Assembly (NCBI GenBank): GCA_002840755.1
Contig: PHBZ01000034.1
Span: 1 to 64,000 of the forward strand
Source of the DNA: Chloroflexi bacterium HGW-Chloroflexi-10
GTDB taxonomy: Bacteria > Chloroflexota > Anaerolineae > Anaerolineales > Anaerolineaceae
DNA length: 64,000 nucleotides
Direction: 5' to 3'
Shown: piece by piece, positions 1 through 8,809 of the stretch
Position numbering within the stretch: position 1 is the first letter of the stretch
Layout of the letters: every line of letters starts with the position of its first letter
Translations under genes and position numbers: made by a program
The notes under the pieces: generated by a model
Databases searched by the model: none
What the model saw: the letters and a program-made list of their open reading frames with translations, nothing else
What the model was told of the DNA's origin: nothing

Positions 1-1
1 C

Positions 2-1648
2 ATCACAGCCACGATCAGTGACGGCGTTGCAATAGACCAAATCTCAAATCCCAACGAAGAAGCAACTTTCACGGATAACGAAGTGACCTACGATGATGTA
101 CTGCCTGATACCAGCATCAACAGCCGCCCAGGTAACCCGACGAGCAGCACCGATGCCGGTTTTACTTTCAGCGGCACGGATAGCGGTACGGGTGTAACCA
201 GTTTTGAGTGTAACCTGAACGGCGCCGGCTTCAGCACCTGCACCAGCCCTATGAATTACACCGGTTTGAGCGAAGGCAGCCATGCCTTCCAGGTACGGGC
301 AAAGGATGGCGTTGGGAATTTGGATGCATCTCCTTCCAGTTATACCTGGGTTGTGGATCACACTGCACCGGATACGACCATCACAGCCAAACCCGGCGAC
401 CCCAGTATCAGCGCGGACGCCAGTTTCAGCTTTACAGGTGATGACGGCAGCGGCACGGGAGTAGCCAGTTTTGAGTGTGACCTGGACAGCGTCGGCTTCA
501 GCCCCTGTACCAGTCCCCAGAATTATACGGGGTTGAGTGACGGAAGCCACACTTTCCAGGTGCAGGCTGTGGATACCCTTGGCAATACCGATGCGACACC
601 CGCATCCTTCACCTGGATGGTGGATACGACTGGACCCTCAGTAACTATCAATCAAAAAGATTCTGCGCCAGTTCAGGCGGACCCAACCAATAGCAGTCCG
701 ATAAATTTCACAGTTGTCTTTAGTGAACCTGTCAGTGGGTTCGGTGCTGAAGATGTTGACTTAAGTGGATCTGCCGGTGCAGCAGTTGTGAGTATTACTG
801 AAATTGCACCGCTGGACGATACCTCATTTAATGTTGGCGTAAGCGGCATGACCCAGGACGGCAGCGTGACTGCCGCAGTTTTGGCCAACAGTGTACAGGA
901 CACTTTGGGTAATTTCAATGCAGCGCCATCCAACAGCACAGATAACAGCGTGATATATGATTCCACTTCACCAACAGTAACAATAAATAAGGCCGCCGGC
1001 CAGACTGACCCCACCGGTATCAGCCCAATACATTTCATTGTGGTGTTCGATGAACCGGTAACCGGTTTTACCACCGGCGATATAACCCTAAGTGGGACAA
1101 CCGGAGCAACAACCGCTATCGTGACCGAAATCGCACCAAATGACGGGACAACCTATGATGTAACTGTCTCCGGAATGACAATGGGTGGCGAGGTGATTGC
1201 CTCGATTGAGGCCTATGTGGCAGTGGATGCAGCATCGAACGGTAATACAGAAAGCACCAGCGATGATAACAGTGTCATTTTTATATTTAGTACCACTACT
1301 ACCACAATCACATCAGCAGTCCAGTCGCCTTCCATTATAGGTGAAACCGTTACCTTTAATTACACGGTGACGGTCAATTCCGGCAGCGGCACGCCCACAG
1401 GCAACGTCATTGTTTCAGATGGCACCAACACCTGCACTGGCAGCGTTGCCGCTGGATCATGCGCCATTCAATTTACCACTTCGGGCACCAAAACGCTGAC
1501 AGCCACCTACGAGGGAGATGCTTACTTCAACGGCAGCACTTCCATGAATTTCAGTCATATTGTCAATAATGCCAATCCGACCATATTTTTCTTTTTCCCT
1601 ATAGTTTACCACCAGCCCCTTCCTCTTCACTTATCGGGGCAAAAGTGA
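2..1648 (+). CDS. Secreted Ig-like repeat protein, 3' portion (5' end outside window)
   Basis: The frame is open from base 2, so the GTG at 83 is not the start and the N-terminus lies upstream of the window. The visible part is a string of extracellular beta-sandwich repeats. Two copies of a CTSP..YTGL..GSH.FQV...D..GN repeat (around 110-620) have paired Cys residues. Two Big_12-like repeats follow (VTIN..., VVFSEPV and VVFDEPV, around 640-1270), then a Big_3-type repeat (PTGNVIVSDGTNTCTGSV, around 1300-1570). Such repeats are known as stalks in surface or secreted proteins of Chloroflexota. No anchor or sorting signal is visible. The last residues (FFFFPIVYHQPLP) do not resemble the repeat and lead to a stop, because the frame shifts near 1580-1625. 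Confidence 0.75.
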   Translation: MTATISDGVAIDQISNPNEEATFTDNEVTYDDVLPDTSINSRPGNPTSSTDAGFTFSGTDSGTGVTSFECNLNGAGFSTCTSPMNYTGLSEGSHAFQVRAKDGVGNLDASPSSYTWVVDHTAPDTTITAKPGDPSISADASFSFTGDDGSGTGVASFECDLDSVGFSPCTSPQNYTGLSDGSHTFQVQAVDTLGNTDATPASFTWMVDTTGPSVTINQKDSAPVQADPTNSSPINFTVVFSEPVSGFGAEDVDLSGSAGAAVVSITEIAPLDDTSFNVGVSGMTQDGSVTAAVLANSVQDTLGNFNAAPSNSTDNSVIYDSTSPTVTINKAAGQTDPTGISPIHFIVVFDEPVTGFTTGDITLSGTTGATTAIVTEIAPNDGTTYDVTVSGMTMGGEVIASIEAYVAVDAASNGNTESTSDDNSVIFIFSTTTTTITSAVQSPSIIGETVTFNYTVTVNSGSGTPTGNVIVSDGTNTCTGSVAAGSCAIQFTTSGTKTLTATYEGDAYFNGSTSMNFSHIVNNANPTIFFFFPIVYHQPLPLHLSGQK

Positions 1649-1770
1649 CAGTTAACTTTACAATTGCGGAAATTGCATCTGGTTTTGGTGAGCCCACCGG
1701 TAATGTCACTGCCAGCAATGGCATGGATAGCATTACCCGAGCAGTACTCGTAAATGTTGTTCAAGAATAA
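1590..1770 (+). pseudogene. Out-of-frame continuation of the last Ig-like repeat
   Basis: In the frame one base off from the upstream gene, the DNA encodes SSSLIGAKVTVNFTIAEIA and GEPTGNVTASNGMDSITR. This is the start of another Big_3-type repeat with the same PTGNV core as the in-frame repeat just before it. It stops at 1768-1770, well before a full domain would end. The junction lies in T/C-rich sequence (1588-1605), where an indel is easy. Either the protein lost its tail through a frameshift plus truncation, or an indel is a sequencing error and a shorter final repeat remains. Confidence 0.65.
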
Positions 1771-1780
1771 TGAGGAATCT

Positions 1781-2158
1781 ATGTTATCAAATACATCGCA
1801 AAATAATATATCTCGCAGAAATTTTCTAAAAATATCGGGATTGGCAGTTGCTTCTCTGGTCGTAATTGAAACACTACATGAGACTGAGGCAATAACAAAC
1901 GCAGCAAAATGGTTGACCCTTTCCCGGGAGCCACAGATAGAGTTCAACAATCATCAGGTCCGGGGCACCGCAACAGGTGAAATTCTTGCCTCTGGCGATG
2001 ATGGAAAAAGCTGGCAGCGGCTTATTTCGCTGGGCACTCACTGCGCTGTTTCCTCGCTCACGATTCAAGATGATCAAATTTTTGCCGGAGTTACCCATGC
2101 TGGGCATGAATTTTGGTTGGTTTCGAACGATGGAAATACCTGGCGAACGGCTATTTGA
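1781..2158 (+). CDS. Small Tat-exported protein with BNR-like propeller blades
   Basis: Encodes 125 residues. ATG 1781 is preferred over the in-frame ATG/TTG upstream because GAGGA (1772-1776) precedes it. The N-terminus has a twin-arginine signal: SRRNFLKISGLAVASLVV, with the hydrophobic stretch right after the RR pair. The mature part contains two Asp-box/BNR-type turns (GDDGKSWQRL and SNDGNTWRT), as found in photosynthesis-assembly Ycf48-like or sialidase-type beta propellers. A full propeller needs six or seven blades and only about two fit here. It may therefore be a truncated relic or a small stand-alone domain. It follows the damaged Ig-repeat gene on the same strand and is closed by a strong hairpin. 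Confidence 0.65.
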   Translation: MLSNTSQNNISRRNFLKISGLAVASLVVIETLHETEAITNAAKWLTLSREPQIEFNNHQVRGTATGEILASGDDGKSWQRLISLGTHCAVSSLTIQDDQIFAGVTHAGHEFWLVSNDGNTWRTAI

Positions 2159-2172
2159 TTTATTAAACTCCA

Positions 2173-2209
2173 AAACCCTAGCCGGACGATTAACGTCCGG
2201 CTAGGGTTT
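2173..2209 (+). terminator. Perfect 16-bp hairpin terminator after the Tat protein
   Basis: Arms 2173-2188 and 2194-2209 are perfectly complementary, with a five-base loop (ATTAA). The outer AAA/TTT pairs and the following TTTAATTT supply a weak U-tract. It lies 15 bases after the stop of the Tat-leader gene and is followed by about 150 bp without genes, so it probably acts as the terminator. Confidence 0.8.
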
Positions 2210-2357
2210 AATTTAACCACATGGGGTTGTTAAGAACATTTCTTGTTCAATTATAGGCTCTAAGTATCTTACACAATTTTGCCAATAGCAAATGAAATTC
2301 AACCTTATTAATTCGTTTATTACGGGTGGCAAATAGCGGCTGTGAGCAAAAATTCCA

Positions 2358-3056
2358 TTAATCAACCTCTTCAGAGAAGTCATTCAGGTAGCGTTCCAGG
2401 TCTACATCGGTGTTCAGTTCATCCGATAACTGTTGAATAAAATATTCAATGAAGGCCTCCTTTTCGTCCAACAGTTGTTTTGCGCCGGTGGTGTTTAATT
2501 TGGTGCGGGTTTGCACACAATAGGGAATCTCAAAATTTTTCAAACGCCTGCGCATGTTGTGAAAGAAAAAGGGGGATTGTTTCTTTAACCAGTTCTCGGT
2601 CATAAATATGGACATAGCGCCAATTTCATCGAGCAAGTCGGCATCTTTTAGCACAGCTTTAGCAAAATCCGGTTCATGACCATTCTTATCAGAATGATTT
2701 TTCATAATTTCTTCCAGAGCATCTAACTCTTCTTGCGTTACTTGATCAGCAAAATTCTTTCTCAGCCATTTTTGGACAAGATTTGACCCGGTTTTAGCAT
2801 GATTATTGCCTTTTTCCAGCTTGGTAATATCATGCAATACGGCTGCCAGACGCAAGAGACGGATATCATTTTCGCTGAGCGGATGATCTTCTCTGGCGAG
2901 AATTTTTAACACGTAGTTTTTCACCTGGAAGGAGTGCAGAACCGTAAATTTCCAGTCCCTGCGCCACGGGTGGGTAGTTTCGTGGTCATTTTCCTGTCCC
3001 TTCAGGGAAGCGACCAGGTAGATGCGGGCTTGTTCGAGCATAAAATCTGTAATCAT
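2358..3056 (-). CDS. HD-domain phosphohydrolase family protein
   Basis: 232 residues. The HD-superfamily metal-binding pattern is visible: a conserved His near residue 41 (TVLHSFQV), the HD pair at 75-76 (AAVLHDITK), a further His at 86 (NNHAKTG), His121 (KNHSD) and a late Asp near 138-140 (LKDADLLDEIGA). HD proteins of this size usually hydrolyse phosphomonoester or nucleotide substrates, but the substrate here cannot be read from sequence. Its ATG follows the stop of the DinB-like gene by one base, so the two are translationally coupled in one transcript that begins at the Ldh-type dehydrogenase. Confidence 0.75.
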   Translation of the reverse strand: MITDFMLEQARIYLVASLKGQENDHETTHPWRRDWKFTVLHSFQVKNYVLKILAREDHPLSENDIRLLRLAAVLHDITKLEKGNNHAKTGSNLVQKWLRKNFADQVTQEELDALEEIMKNHSDKNGHEPDFAKAVLKDADLLDEIGAMSIFMTENWLKKQSPFFFHNMRRRLKNFEIPYCVQTRTKLNTTGAKQLLDEKEAFIEYFIQQLSDELNTDVDLERYLNDFSEEVD

Positions 3057-3057
3057 G

Positions 3058-3540
3058 TTAAGCTTTTCGTCTTGAGATGATTTTTTTAATTGTTTGCAAA
3101 TGATCCTGAACGTGTTCAGTAACTATGTAAAGATGTTCCTCGGGCGTGTAATCGCGGGAGCCTTTTTTGTAAGGGATCAATGTCAGTTTTGGATTAAAGA
3201 CATTCGCTCGGATCGTGTCCTGGGCGTTGCTGAATCGTTGCAGGATGGTTTCTATCGGGAGCGGGTCCATTTCCGCGAAGCACTGTTGATTCAGATCGGC
3301 ATAGCGACCCTTTAGTGGACGGGGCGGAATGTCGTTTACCAGATCGCGAACATTTCTGGCAAAAGATTCATGCCAGAAGGTGACATGACACAGCACGTTT
3401 TTGGCGGTCCAGGCATCCACCTGAACTGCTTCCGGATTGGGGATATGTTGGTAGAGCTCGATGAACTGCGCAACGGTAGTGTTTAAGTGTGCAAACAGTT
3501 CATCCCGGGTGACGGTGATTTTCTCCTGGGTAGAGGTCAT
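3058..3540 (-). CDS. DinB/ClbS-DfsB-like four-helix-bundle protein
   Basis: 160 residues. The pattern VDAWTAKNVLCHVTFWHESF around residues 41-60 is typical of the ClbS/DfsB and wider DinB/YfiT fold, where a W..K..L.H...W motif brings His residues into a metal or substrate site. A second His cluster (EEHLYIVTEHVQDHL) lies near residues 134-148. Known relatives include thiol-dependent transferases and the colibactin-resistance protein ClbS. No specific substrate can be assigned. It lies 16 bases after the dehydrogenase and one base before the HD gene, so it is the middle gene of a three-gene operon. Confidence 0.75.
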   Translation of the reverse strand: MTSTQEKITVTRDELFAHLNTTVAQFIELYQHIPNPEAVQVDAWTAKNVLCHVTFWHESFARNVRDLVNDIPPRPLKGRYADLNQQCFAEMDPLPIETILQRFSNAQDTIRANVFNPKLTLIPYKKGSRDYTPEEHLYIVTEHVQDHLQTIKKIISRRKA

Positions 3541-3556
3541 GGTAGGAAATCTCCGG

Positions 3557-4663
3557 CTAAAAGGGGAACTGATACTGGCTCAGCCCCAGTTCTGCCTGAA
3601 GGAATTTGATTTCTTTTTGCAGGTTGGCGTTGACGACTACACCTTTTTCACGGGTGATCTTTTCCATTTCGTATTCTTTTTCACCGGCGGTGAAGATGCG
3701 TGGTTGGCCAGGTGCTTTTTGGGAATTACGCAGCTCGCGCAGGATTTGCCCGGTGGTGGCTTTAAATTCTTCCAGCGGCAGAAAGCTCTCGATGTTGATG
3801 GCCATGAAGAAATGACCAACACGGAATGGCTGTGAGCTGCCGTCCGCTGCAATCCCTGTCAGGCTGTTGAGAAATGCTCCACTTTGCAGCGAGGCGCTCA
3901 GGATTTCGACAATGGTAGCCAGGCCGTAACCCTTGTGCCCACCCATGGATTCCCCGGCACCACCCAATGGCAGAAAAGCAGCAGCTTTCTTGCCCAGTGC
4001 GGAGAGTGCGTAGACCGGATCAGTGATCGGTTCGTTTTGCTGGTCGATCAGCCAGCCAGCCGGAACGGGTTTTTCGGCGCGGGCGAGAACTTCGATTTTG
4101 CCGCGCTGGGTAATCGGAGTGGCACCGTCAAAGAGAAAGGGAATGTCTTCATCGGTGGGTGCGCCAAAGGCGATCGGGTTTGTGCCCATCATGGGTTCAA
4201 CACCAAAGGTTGGCGCAATCGAAGGACGCGCATTGGTGACGGTCATACCGATCATGCCGCTTTGGATGGCCATGAGTGGGTAGTAGCCAGCGATGCCAAA
4301 ATGGGTGGAGTTGCGCACAGCGACGGAGCCCATGCCATAGATGCGAGCTTTGTCGATGGCCATCTGCATAGCACGGCTGGCGGTGACCATGCCCATGCCG
4401 TGATGCCCGTCGACAACGGCGGTAGCCGGGCTTTCACGCACAACCTCGAAATTGGTGATCACCTGGTGCTGTCCGGATTTGATGCGTTCATAATAGTATT
4501 TGAGACGTCCGATGCCATGCGATTCGATGCCGCGCATGTCGGATGCGATAATCACATCAGTGCAGGTATCGGCGTCTTCAGCCGGCACGCCGACTGCCAG
4601 CAGAACGTCGCGCATGAAGTTTTTGAGGGTATCGATGGATAGGTAAACTGTGTTTTCTGTCAT
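3557..4663 (-). CDS. Malate/L-lactate dehydrogenase (Ldh_2) family oxidoreductase
   Basis: 368 residues, the normal size for the family of NAD(P)-dependent 2-hydroxyacid, ureidoglycolate and delta1-piperideine-2-carboxylate dehydrogenases. Diagnostic motifs are ESHGIGRL (His49, catalytic region), DGHHGMGMV, RNSTHFGIAGYY (His121), GTNPIAFGAP and GHKGYGLATIVEILS. The start has a purine-rich CGGGAGGAAG stretch (GGGAGG) just upstream. The substrate (malate, lactate, ureidoglycolate or a sugar-derived 2-oxo acid) cannot be decided from these motifs. It heads an operon with the ClbS-like and HD proteins, whose link to it is unclear. Confidence 0.88.
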   Translation of the reverse strand: MTENTVYLSIDTLKNFMRDVLLAVGVPAEDADTCTDVIIASDMRGIESHGIGRLKYYYERIKSGQHQVITNFEVVRESPATAVVDGHHGMGMVTASRAMQMAIDKARIYGMGSVAVRNSTHFGIAGYYPLMAIQSGMIGMTVTNARPSIAPTFGVEPMMGTNPIAFGAPTDEDIPFLFDGATPITQRGKIEVLARAEKPVPAGWLIDQQNEPITDPVYALSALGKKAAAFLPLGGAGESMGGHKGYGLATIVEILSASLQSGAFLNSLTGIAADGSSQPFRVGHFFMAINIESFLPLEEFKATTGQILRELRNSQKAPGQPRIFTAGEKEYEMEKITREKGVVVNANLQKEIKFLQAELGLSQYQFPF

Positions 4664-4802
4664 TCTTCCTCCCGGAGAAAGTGAAGGGTCTTGGGATAAT
4701 TATAGAGGGAAATTAACCAAAAAGGTGCACAAAGAAGACAATTCTCGCGCAAAGAACTTTGTAAATAAAAATTGTTACGTCCGCTATGTAATCCAAAGGA
4801 CT

Positions 4803-6866
4803 TTACTGCCAAATACCCCATATCTTAATATAACCGGCATCGTCGGCTGAGGCGATTAAGGTACCATCCTGTGAAAAGGCTAATTCGGATGCTGGATTCT
4901 GATAAGCTGGCCATTCAGTAATCACACTCCCATCTGCGGGCTGGATGAGTAAAATACGCCCATCGGAGAGACCAACCGCCAGAAGTGCCCCATCCGGAGA
5001 GAATGCCCGGCTGCGAGGAGTAACACTTTCAGGTAGGTCTATTTCGAGTGGGGTCGTTTTGTATGGCGAGGTAATATTCATCAGTTCGATAACGTAGGTT
5101 TTCTTTACCGGGTCACCGATTATCAACGCCATTATCTGGCTGTCTGGTGAAAAAACGACTCCGGCGGAAGCAAGACCATAGGTATAGGTTTTATTAAAAA
5201 TCGGTAAGCGATTAACCCGATCGAACAAAATAAATTCGTATTTGGGATTATGGTTCATAACAAATGCAGCGTATTTACCGTCCGGGGAGTAATTTATGCG
5301 CGATAGCCATCCACCATTCCAGGTCTTAATGGTGGTTCCCTTTGCTGTGTCAATTACCAGCCCATTAGCACTATTTAAACCGATCCATGAAGTGTAAAAT
5401 AAAAAACCGTTTTCCTGATCAATACCGGCGGGTCGAAGGTCGAATCCGGACCAGTAAAAAGAGGCGGCCAGATCGCCGCTGCCATCCAACCCTGAATGGA
5501 ATTCGATATTGTTTTCCAGGTTGGTTCCACTAAGGAAATTTCCGGTACTGCTCAACAGCATATATTCCCCGGTCTGGCATTCGGCCTGACCATTCAGCAT
5601 CACGAGGCAGCCCTGATTGTATTGAAGTATTGCCAGTGCCGGCTGGTCATCTTTTTCCACGAATTGAAAGCCATTACTACCAACCGAACCATCCCACAGA
5701 TTAATATCATGCTGCGGCAGGATGATCATTTCCGCTTTACCATTGACTAGGCGCATCTGGGTAACCTTTGTGGTCTGCAAGGTAGTTTCTTCGAAAAGGC
5801 TGCCATCGGCTGTATTCCAAACAGCCACATTTCCACGCCAATTCGCGGCAGCCAGCCATTGGCCGTCAGGAGAATAAAACGGGTATAAAGCGTCAAAACT
5901 GATAGGAGCCATCTCGCGAACCAATTTGCGTTCAGCCAGATCCCATATCTGTACTTTACCGGTTCCTAATGCCACTTGTTTACTATCAGGGGAGTATGCC
6001 CAACCCTGCCGTTCATCCAGGAGAAAATTTACAACTGGCGACCAATCGGAGGTGTTCCAGAACCATAGGGTGCTATCGAACCAGGTAGCCAATATTGATC
6101 CATCCGGTGAGAAAACCGGTGTGGCGCCGTGCAAGTTAAGCATTTTTTGATCCCAGGTGTAAACAATTTCTCCGGTATCAATACGGACTACCTGGAATGG
6201 GCAACCGTCATATTCGCCTGCGGCGCATTCCACAACAGCAGCCAGCTTGCCATCCGGTGATATGCCGATGCCATCCATCAGGGTCAGGGATGGATAATCT
6301 TCGTTGGGACGGCTGGGAAGGGAATACAGGGTTTTTCCATCCGATGTCAGAACATCCAAGCTGTCCTGGGTTACCAAACCGATGACGCTGCCATCTGCGG
6401 AAACGGAAATCCATCCTCTGGATTCTTCATAACGGTCATAATGCATCGATGCATTCAATTTTTTTATTAACTGCTGCTGCTCAAGGTCAAAGACCTCAAT
6501 TCCTTCGGTGTTGGCAAAGATAGCACGCTTTCCATTGGCTGATATAACATTGGTGCCAATCGGGTTGCCGCTGTAAACACCCAGCAAGCGCATCCCGGCA
6601 GCATTCTCTGCGGATATGGGCTGGCCTGGCATAGGCAGCGGTGTTCCCAGACCCACCGGCAGCGCCGGTGTGGAGGTGGGTGTAGGCAACGGAGTTTCGG
6701 TAGGCAAGGGTGTACTGGAGGGCAGTGGTATATCCGTTGGCATTGGAGAAGCTGTAGCCACCGGAGCCTGAGTTTCTGTGGGAACTTCAGCCGGTAATAT
6801 TGAAGTTTGGGCCTTACAACCTGCCAATATCAAAGCAAAAAGGATGAGAAGAAAATTGTTTTTCAT
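4803..6866 (-). CDS. WD40-like beta-propeller lipoprotein
   Basis: 687 residues from ATG 6866. That start is chosen over a TTG 15 bases upstream because GGAGGT sits five bases before it. The N-terminus is a lipoprotein signal (hydrophobic run then LILAGC lipobox). A low-complexity Pro/Thr/Ser linker rich in PTETP-like units follows to about residue 75, common for Chloroflexota surface lipoproteins. The rest is WD40/TolB-like propeller sequence with repeated FSPDG, YSPDGK and SVSADG turns and W..... blade ends, through to the C-terminal IWGIWQ. It probably sits outside the membrane as a scaffold or binding protein. No enzymatic motif is visible. It is followed directly, in the same direction, by the Ldh operon. 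Confidence 0.82.
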   Translation of the reverse strand: MKNNFLLILFALILAGCKAQTSILPAEVPTETQAPVATASPMPTDIPLPSSTPLPTETPLPTPTSTPALPVGLGTPLPMPGQPISAENAAGMRLLGVYSGNPIGTNVISANGKRAIFANTEGIEVFDLEQQQLIKKLNASMHYDRYEESRGWISVSADGSVIGLVTQDSLDVLTSDGKTLYSLPSRPNEDYPSLTLMDGIGISPDGKLAAVVECAAGEYDGCPFQVVRIDTGEIVYTWDQKMLNLHGATPVFSPDGSILATWFDSTLWFWNTSDWSPVVNFLLDERQGWAYSPDSKQVALGTGKVQIWDLAERKLVREMAPISFDALYPFYSPDGQWLAAANWRGNVAVWNTADGSLFEETTLQTTKVTQMRLVNGKAEMIILPQHDINLWDGSVGSNGFQFVEKDDQPALAILQYNQGCLVMLNGQAECQTGEYMLLSSTGNFLSGTNLENNIEFHSGLDGSGDLAASFYWSGFDLRPAGIDQENGFLFYTSWIGLNSANGLVIDTAKGTTIKTWNGGWLSRINYSPDGKYAAFVMNHNPKYEFILFDRVNRLPIFNKTYTYGLASAGVVFSPDSQIMALIIGDPVKKTYVIELMNITSPYKTTPLEIDLPESVTPRSRAFSPDGALLAVGLSDGRILLIQPADGSVITEWPAYQNPASELAFSQDGTLIASADDAGYIKIWGIWQ

Positions 6867-7037
6867 GGTGACCTCCAGCAAATGGATCTGTGGCAGGAAA
6901 CGCGGCTGAATTCTGCCCCTAGTAAATAGGAGATTTCAGTTTTCCTGCGCCTATATCCTTGATTATATAACTTTTGAGAACGAAAAAATGAAACGAGTTA
7001 GTGGGTAAATGTGGAAGAGAGTCAATTTTCGGACAGA

Positions 7038-8048
7038 TCAGGTGGGGGATTCCGCACGGTAGGCCATGGCAATGGTGCCGCCGGGCAGGAAGTTGGATTT
7101 GAGATAACGTAGGGATTGAGCGCGGTCTTCTCCGCCATTTGTGGAAAGTAACAGTTCCTGGCAGTAAATGCCAATATCTTCGATGATACGCGCAAAGCGG
7201 TAATAGGCAAGGGCCGCGTTGTTGATCTGGGTTTGGCCGTAACCGCTGTAGAAAAGGGTTTCCTCTTCCAGTGGTGTCACGCCGGTGAAACCCTGTGCGC
7301 CGCCAATGTACATCAGGTCACGTTCTTTAGGGGCCAGCAGCGGGGCATCCCAATCCACGATGTAGATTGAGCCGTCTTTGGTAATGTGCAGGTTGCCAGC
7401 ATGCAGGTCTGTGTGGCAGAGGACGAATGGCGGCGGCTGGGCGGCCAGGGCTCGGGCATGCTCTTCGCAAAGTTCGATCAATGCACTGATCTCTTCCTGT
7501 CTAGTTTGTAGGAGAGCGCTTACCTCCATGGCAACCGGGTCGCGGCCCGGTTTGGTCTGGGGATTAGCCAGAAAATCTTTGAGGATATCACACCAGTATG
7601 GGGAAAAGGTTTCGCGTCTCAGGCTGCTGGTAAGTTCCGCGGGCAGATACATGGTGTGAATCTGGTGCAGGGTGCTTCCGAAGGTGTACCACTGTTGAGT
7701 GGTGAGCGGGATTGCATAACCATCCTGCCCTTCTATGAACGGATAGAGGATAACGCGGTAAGCATCCAGGTGAGCCCAGGGCTGGCCAGAACGGGTTGGC
7801 AGCGGGGCAATAATTTGGGAAACACCTTGTTGGTACAGGTAAAGCGGCAGAGTGACTGAGGTTTCGTCGAAGACTCCGCTGCGCAGTTTGAGGAAGTATA
7901 CGGTACCATCCTGATTGGTAACGCGATAGACAACAGTGTTCAGGTCCGCGCCGAGGGGTAGAAAGTCGATCTCAACGGCGTGCAGATCGTAGGCAGACTG
8001 CAAACAAGTGCTGATGATTTCAGTGGGGATATTTGGGTTATCAAGCAT
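7038..8048 (-). CDS. Aminoglycoside phosphotransferase (APH)/choline-kinase-like protein
   Basis: 336 residues with the APH-family kinase core: a Lys in the N-lobe (VYFLKLRSG), the catalytic loop LCHTDLHAGNLHI (Asp and Asn about residues 217-222) and the Mg-binding IVDWDAPLLAPKERDL. The layout with two lobes and the C-terminal helices (YYRFARIIEDIG) resembles the APH(9)/spectinomycin-kinase branch and general small-molecule kinases. Resistance cannot be inferred from this alone, since many members phosphorylate sugars or amino alcohols. The gene starts 23 bases after mazF on the same strand, with no clear ribosome-binding site. Confidence 0.82.
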   Translation of the reverse strand: MLDNPNIPTEIISTCLQSAYDLHAVEIDFLPLGADLNTVVYRVTNQDGTVYFLKLRSGVFDETSVTLPLYLYQQGVSQIIAPLPTRSGQPWAHLDAYRVILYPFIEGQDGYAIPLTTQQWYTFGSTLHQIHTMYLPAELTSSLRRETFSPYWCDILKDFLANPQTKPGRDPVAMEVSALLQTRQEEISALIELCEEHARALAAQPPPFVLCHTDLHAGNLHITKDGSIYIVDWDAPLLAPKERDLMYIGGAQGFTGVTPLEEETLFYSGYGQTQINNAALAYYRFARIIEDIGIYCQELLLSTNGGEDRAQSLRYLKSNFLPGGTIAMAYRAESPT

Positions 8049-8071
8049 GGGGGTATGGTATTGGGATCAAT

Positions 8072-8407
8072 CTACAGAGTGATCAGTGTATTCAGTTTTT
8101 TCAATACTTCAGCCAGTGGTTCCATCGGAAGTTCACCCACAAATTCCACCTGCCTGGCTCGCCAATCCAGACTTTTCACCTGGTCGGACAAAATGACGCC
8201 GGGGATGCTGAGTCCCTGTGGGATGAGCACTTCAAAGGGGTAGCCTTTAATTTGGCTGGTGATCGGGCATAAGATGGCAAGCCCTACTCTGGAATTATAC
8301 GCCTGAGGCGATAAGACTAACGCCGGCCGCCTACCAGCCTGTTCATGGCCGGCCTGTGGATTGAAAGTAATCCGGACAATATCGCCGCGTTTGGGAATAT
8401 AAGACAT
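8072..8407 (-). CDS. mazF: MazF-family endoribonuclease toxin
   Basis: 111 residues, the normal MazF/PemK length. The N-terminus YIPKRGDIVRITFNPQAGHE has the RGDIV strand and the Gly-rich loop. RRPALVLSP and LCPITSQIKGYPFEV are the hallmark strands with catalytic Arg and Thr/Ser positions, and DQVKSLDWRAR is the third conserved block. MazF toxins cleave single-stranded mRNA at short sites until neutralised by MazE. The gene begins three bases after the mazE stop, in the usual antitoxin-first order. Confidence 0.93.
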   Translation of the reverse strand: MSYIPKRGDIVRITFNPQAGHEQAGRRPALVLSPQAYNSRVGLAILCPITSQIKGYPFEVLIPQGLSIPGVILSDQVKSLDWRARQVEFVGELPMEPLAEVLKKLNTLITL

Positions 8408-8410
8408 GTA

Positions 8411-8653
8411 TCACCAATTTTCGTTACCGACAGCTTCACCCGTATCGGTTTCATGATGGAGATTGGTATCCGTAACTTCGGCCAGTAATTCCACGAGAGA
8501 CCAGGTTTGCCGGGTAACCGGTTTTAGAATAATTTGACCCTCGATCAGAGAAATTTCCACCAACGATTCATTTTCCAATTGGGCATCATTGGCAAATGCT
8601 TTGGGGATTCTGATAGCCAGGCTGTTACCCCATTTTTGAATTTTCGTTAACAT
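8411..8653 (-). CDS. mazE: MazE-family antitoxin (AbrB/SpoVT fold)
   Basis: 80 residues from ATG 8653. That start is preferred over the in-frame ATG at 8668, which lies inside its own ribosome-binding region; GGAGGT is seven bases before 8653. The N-terminal swapped-hairpin DNA-binding domain is clear (TKIQKWGNSLAIRIPKAFA), followed by the VEISLIEGQIILKP strands. The acidic C-terminal tail is the part that wraps MazF. The family binds its own promoter, and repeated operator-like sites lie just upstream. Confidence 0.93.
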   Translation of the reverse strand: MLTKIQKWGNSLAIRIPKAFANDAQLENESLVEISLIEGQIILKPVTRQTWSLVELLAEVTDTNLHHETDTGEAVGNENW

Positions 8654-8669
8654 ACTCACTACCTCCATT

Positions 8670-8711
8670 TGTATCTACAATGAATATACATTATTCTGGG
8701 CGGTTTTGCAA
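8670..8711 (-). promoter_or_regulatory. mazEF promoter with tandem operator-like repeats
   Basis: On the minus strand, TTGCAA (8706-8711), a 17-base spacer and TATATT (8683-8688) form a near-consensus promoter for mazE. The top-strand 10-mers TGTATCTACA (8670-8679) and TGAATATACA (8681-8690) are near-identical and fit TGWATMTACA. They sit one helical turn apart and cover the -10 box and start point. This is where a MazE-MazF autorepressor would be expected to bind. The repeat is observed; the binding role is inferred. Confidence 0.6.
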
Positions 8712-8809
8712 GTGTTAGTTGGATTGCGGTTAATTATTCCCGATAGCCATTCACATTCAAACCCCGTGATTTTGTTCAAACAAGAATTCACATACGTAAA
8801 GAGAAGTGT

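Noticed and set aside
3884..4642. 252-codon plus-strand frame
   Set aside because: Antisense to the intact Ldh-family dehydrogenase, without motifs.
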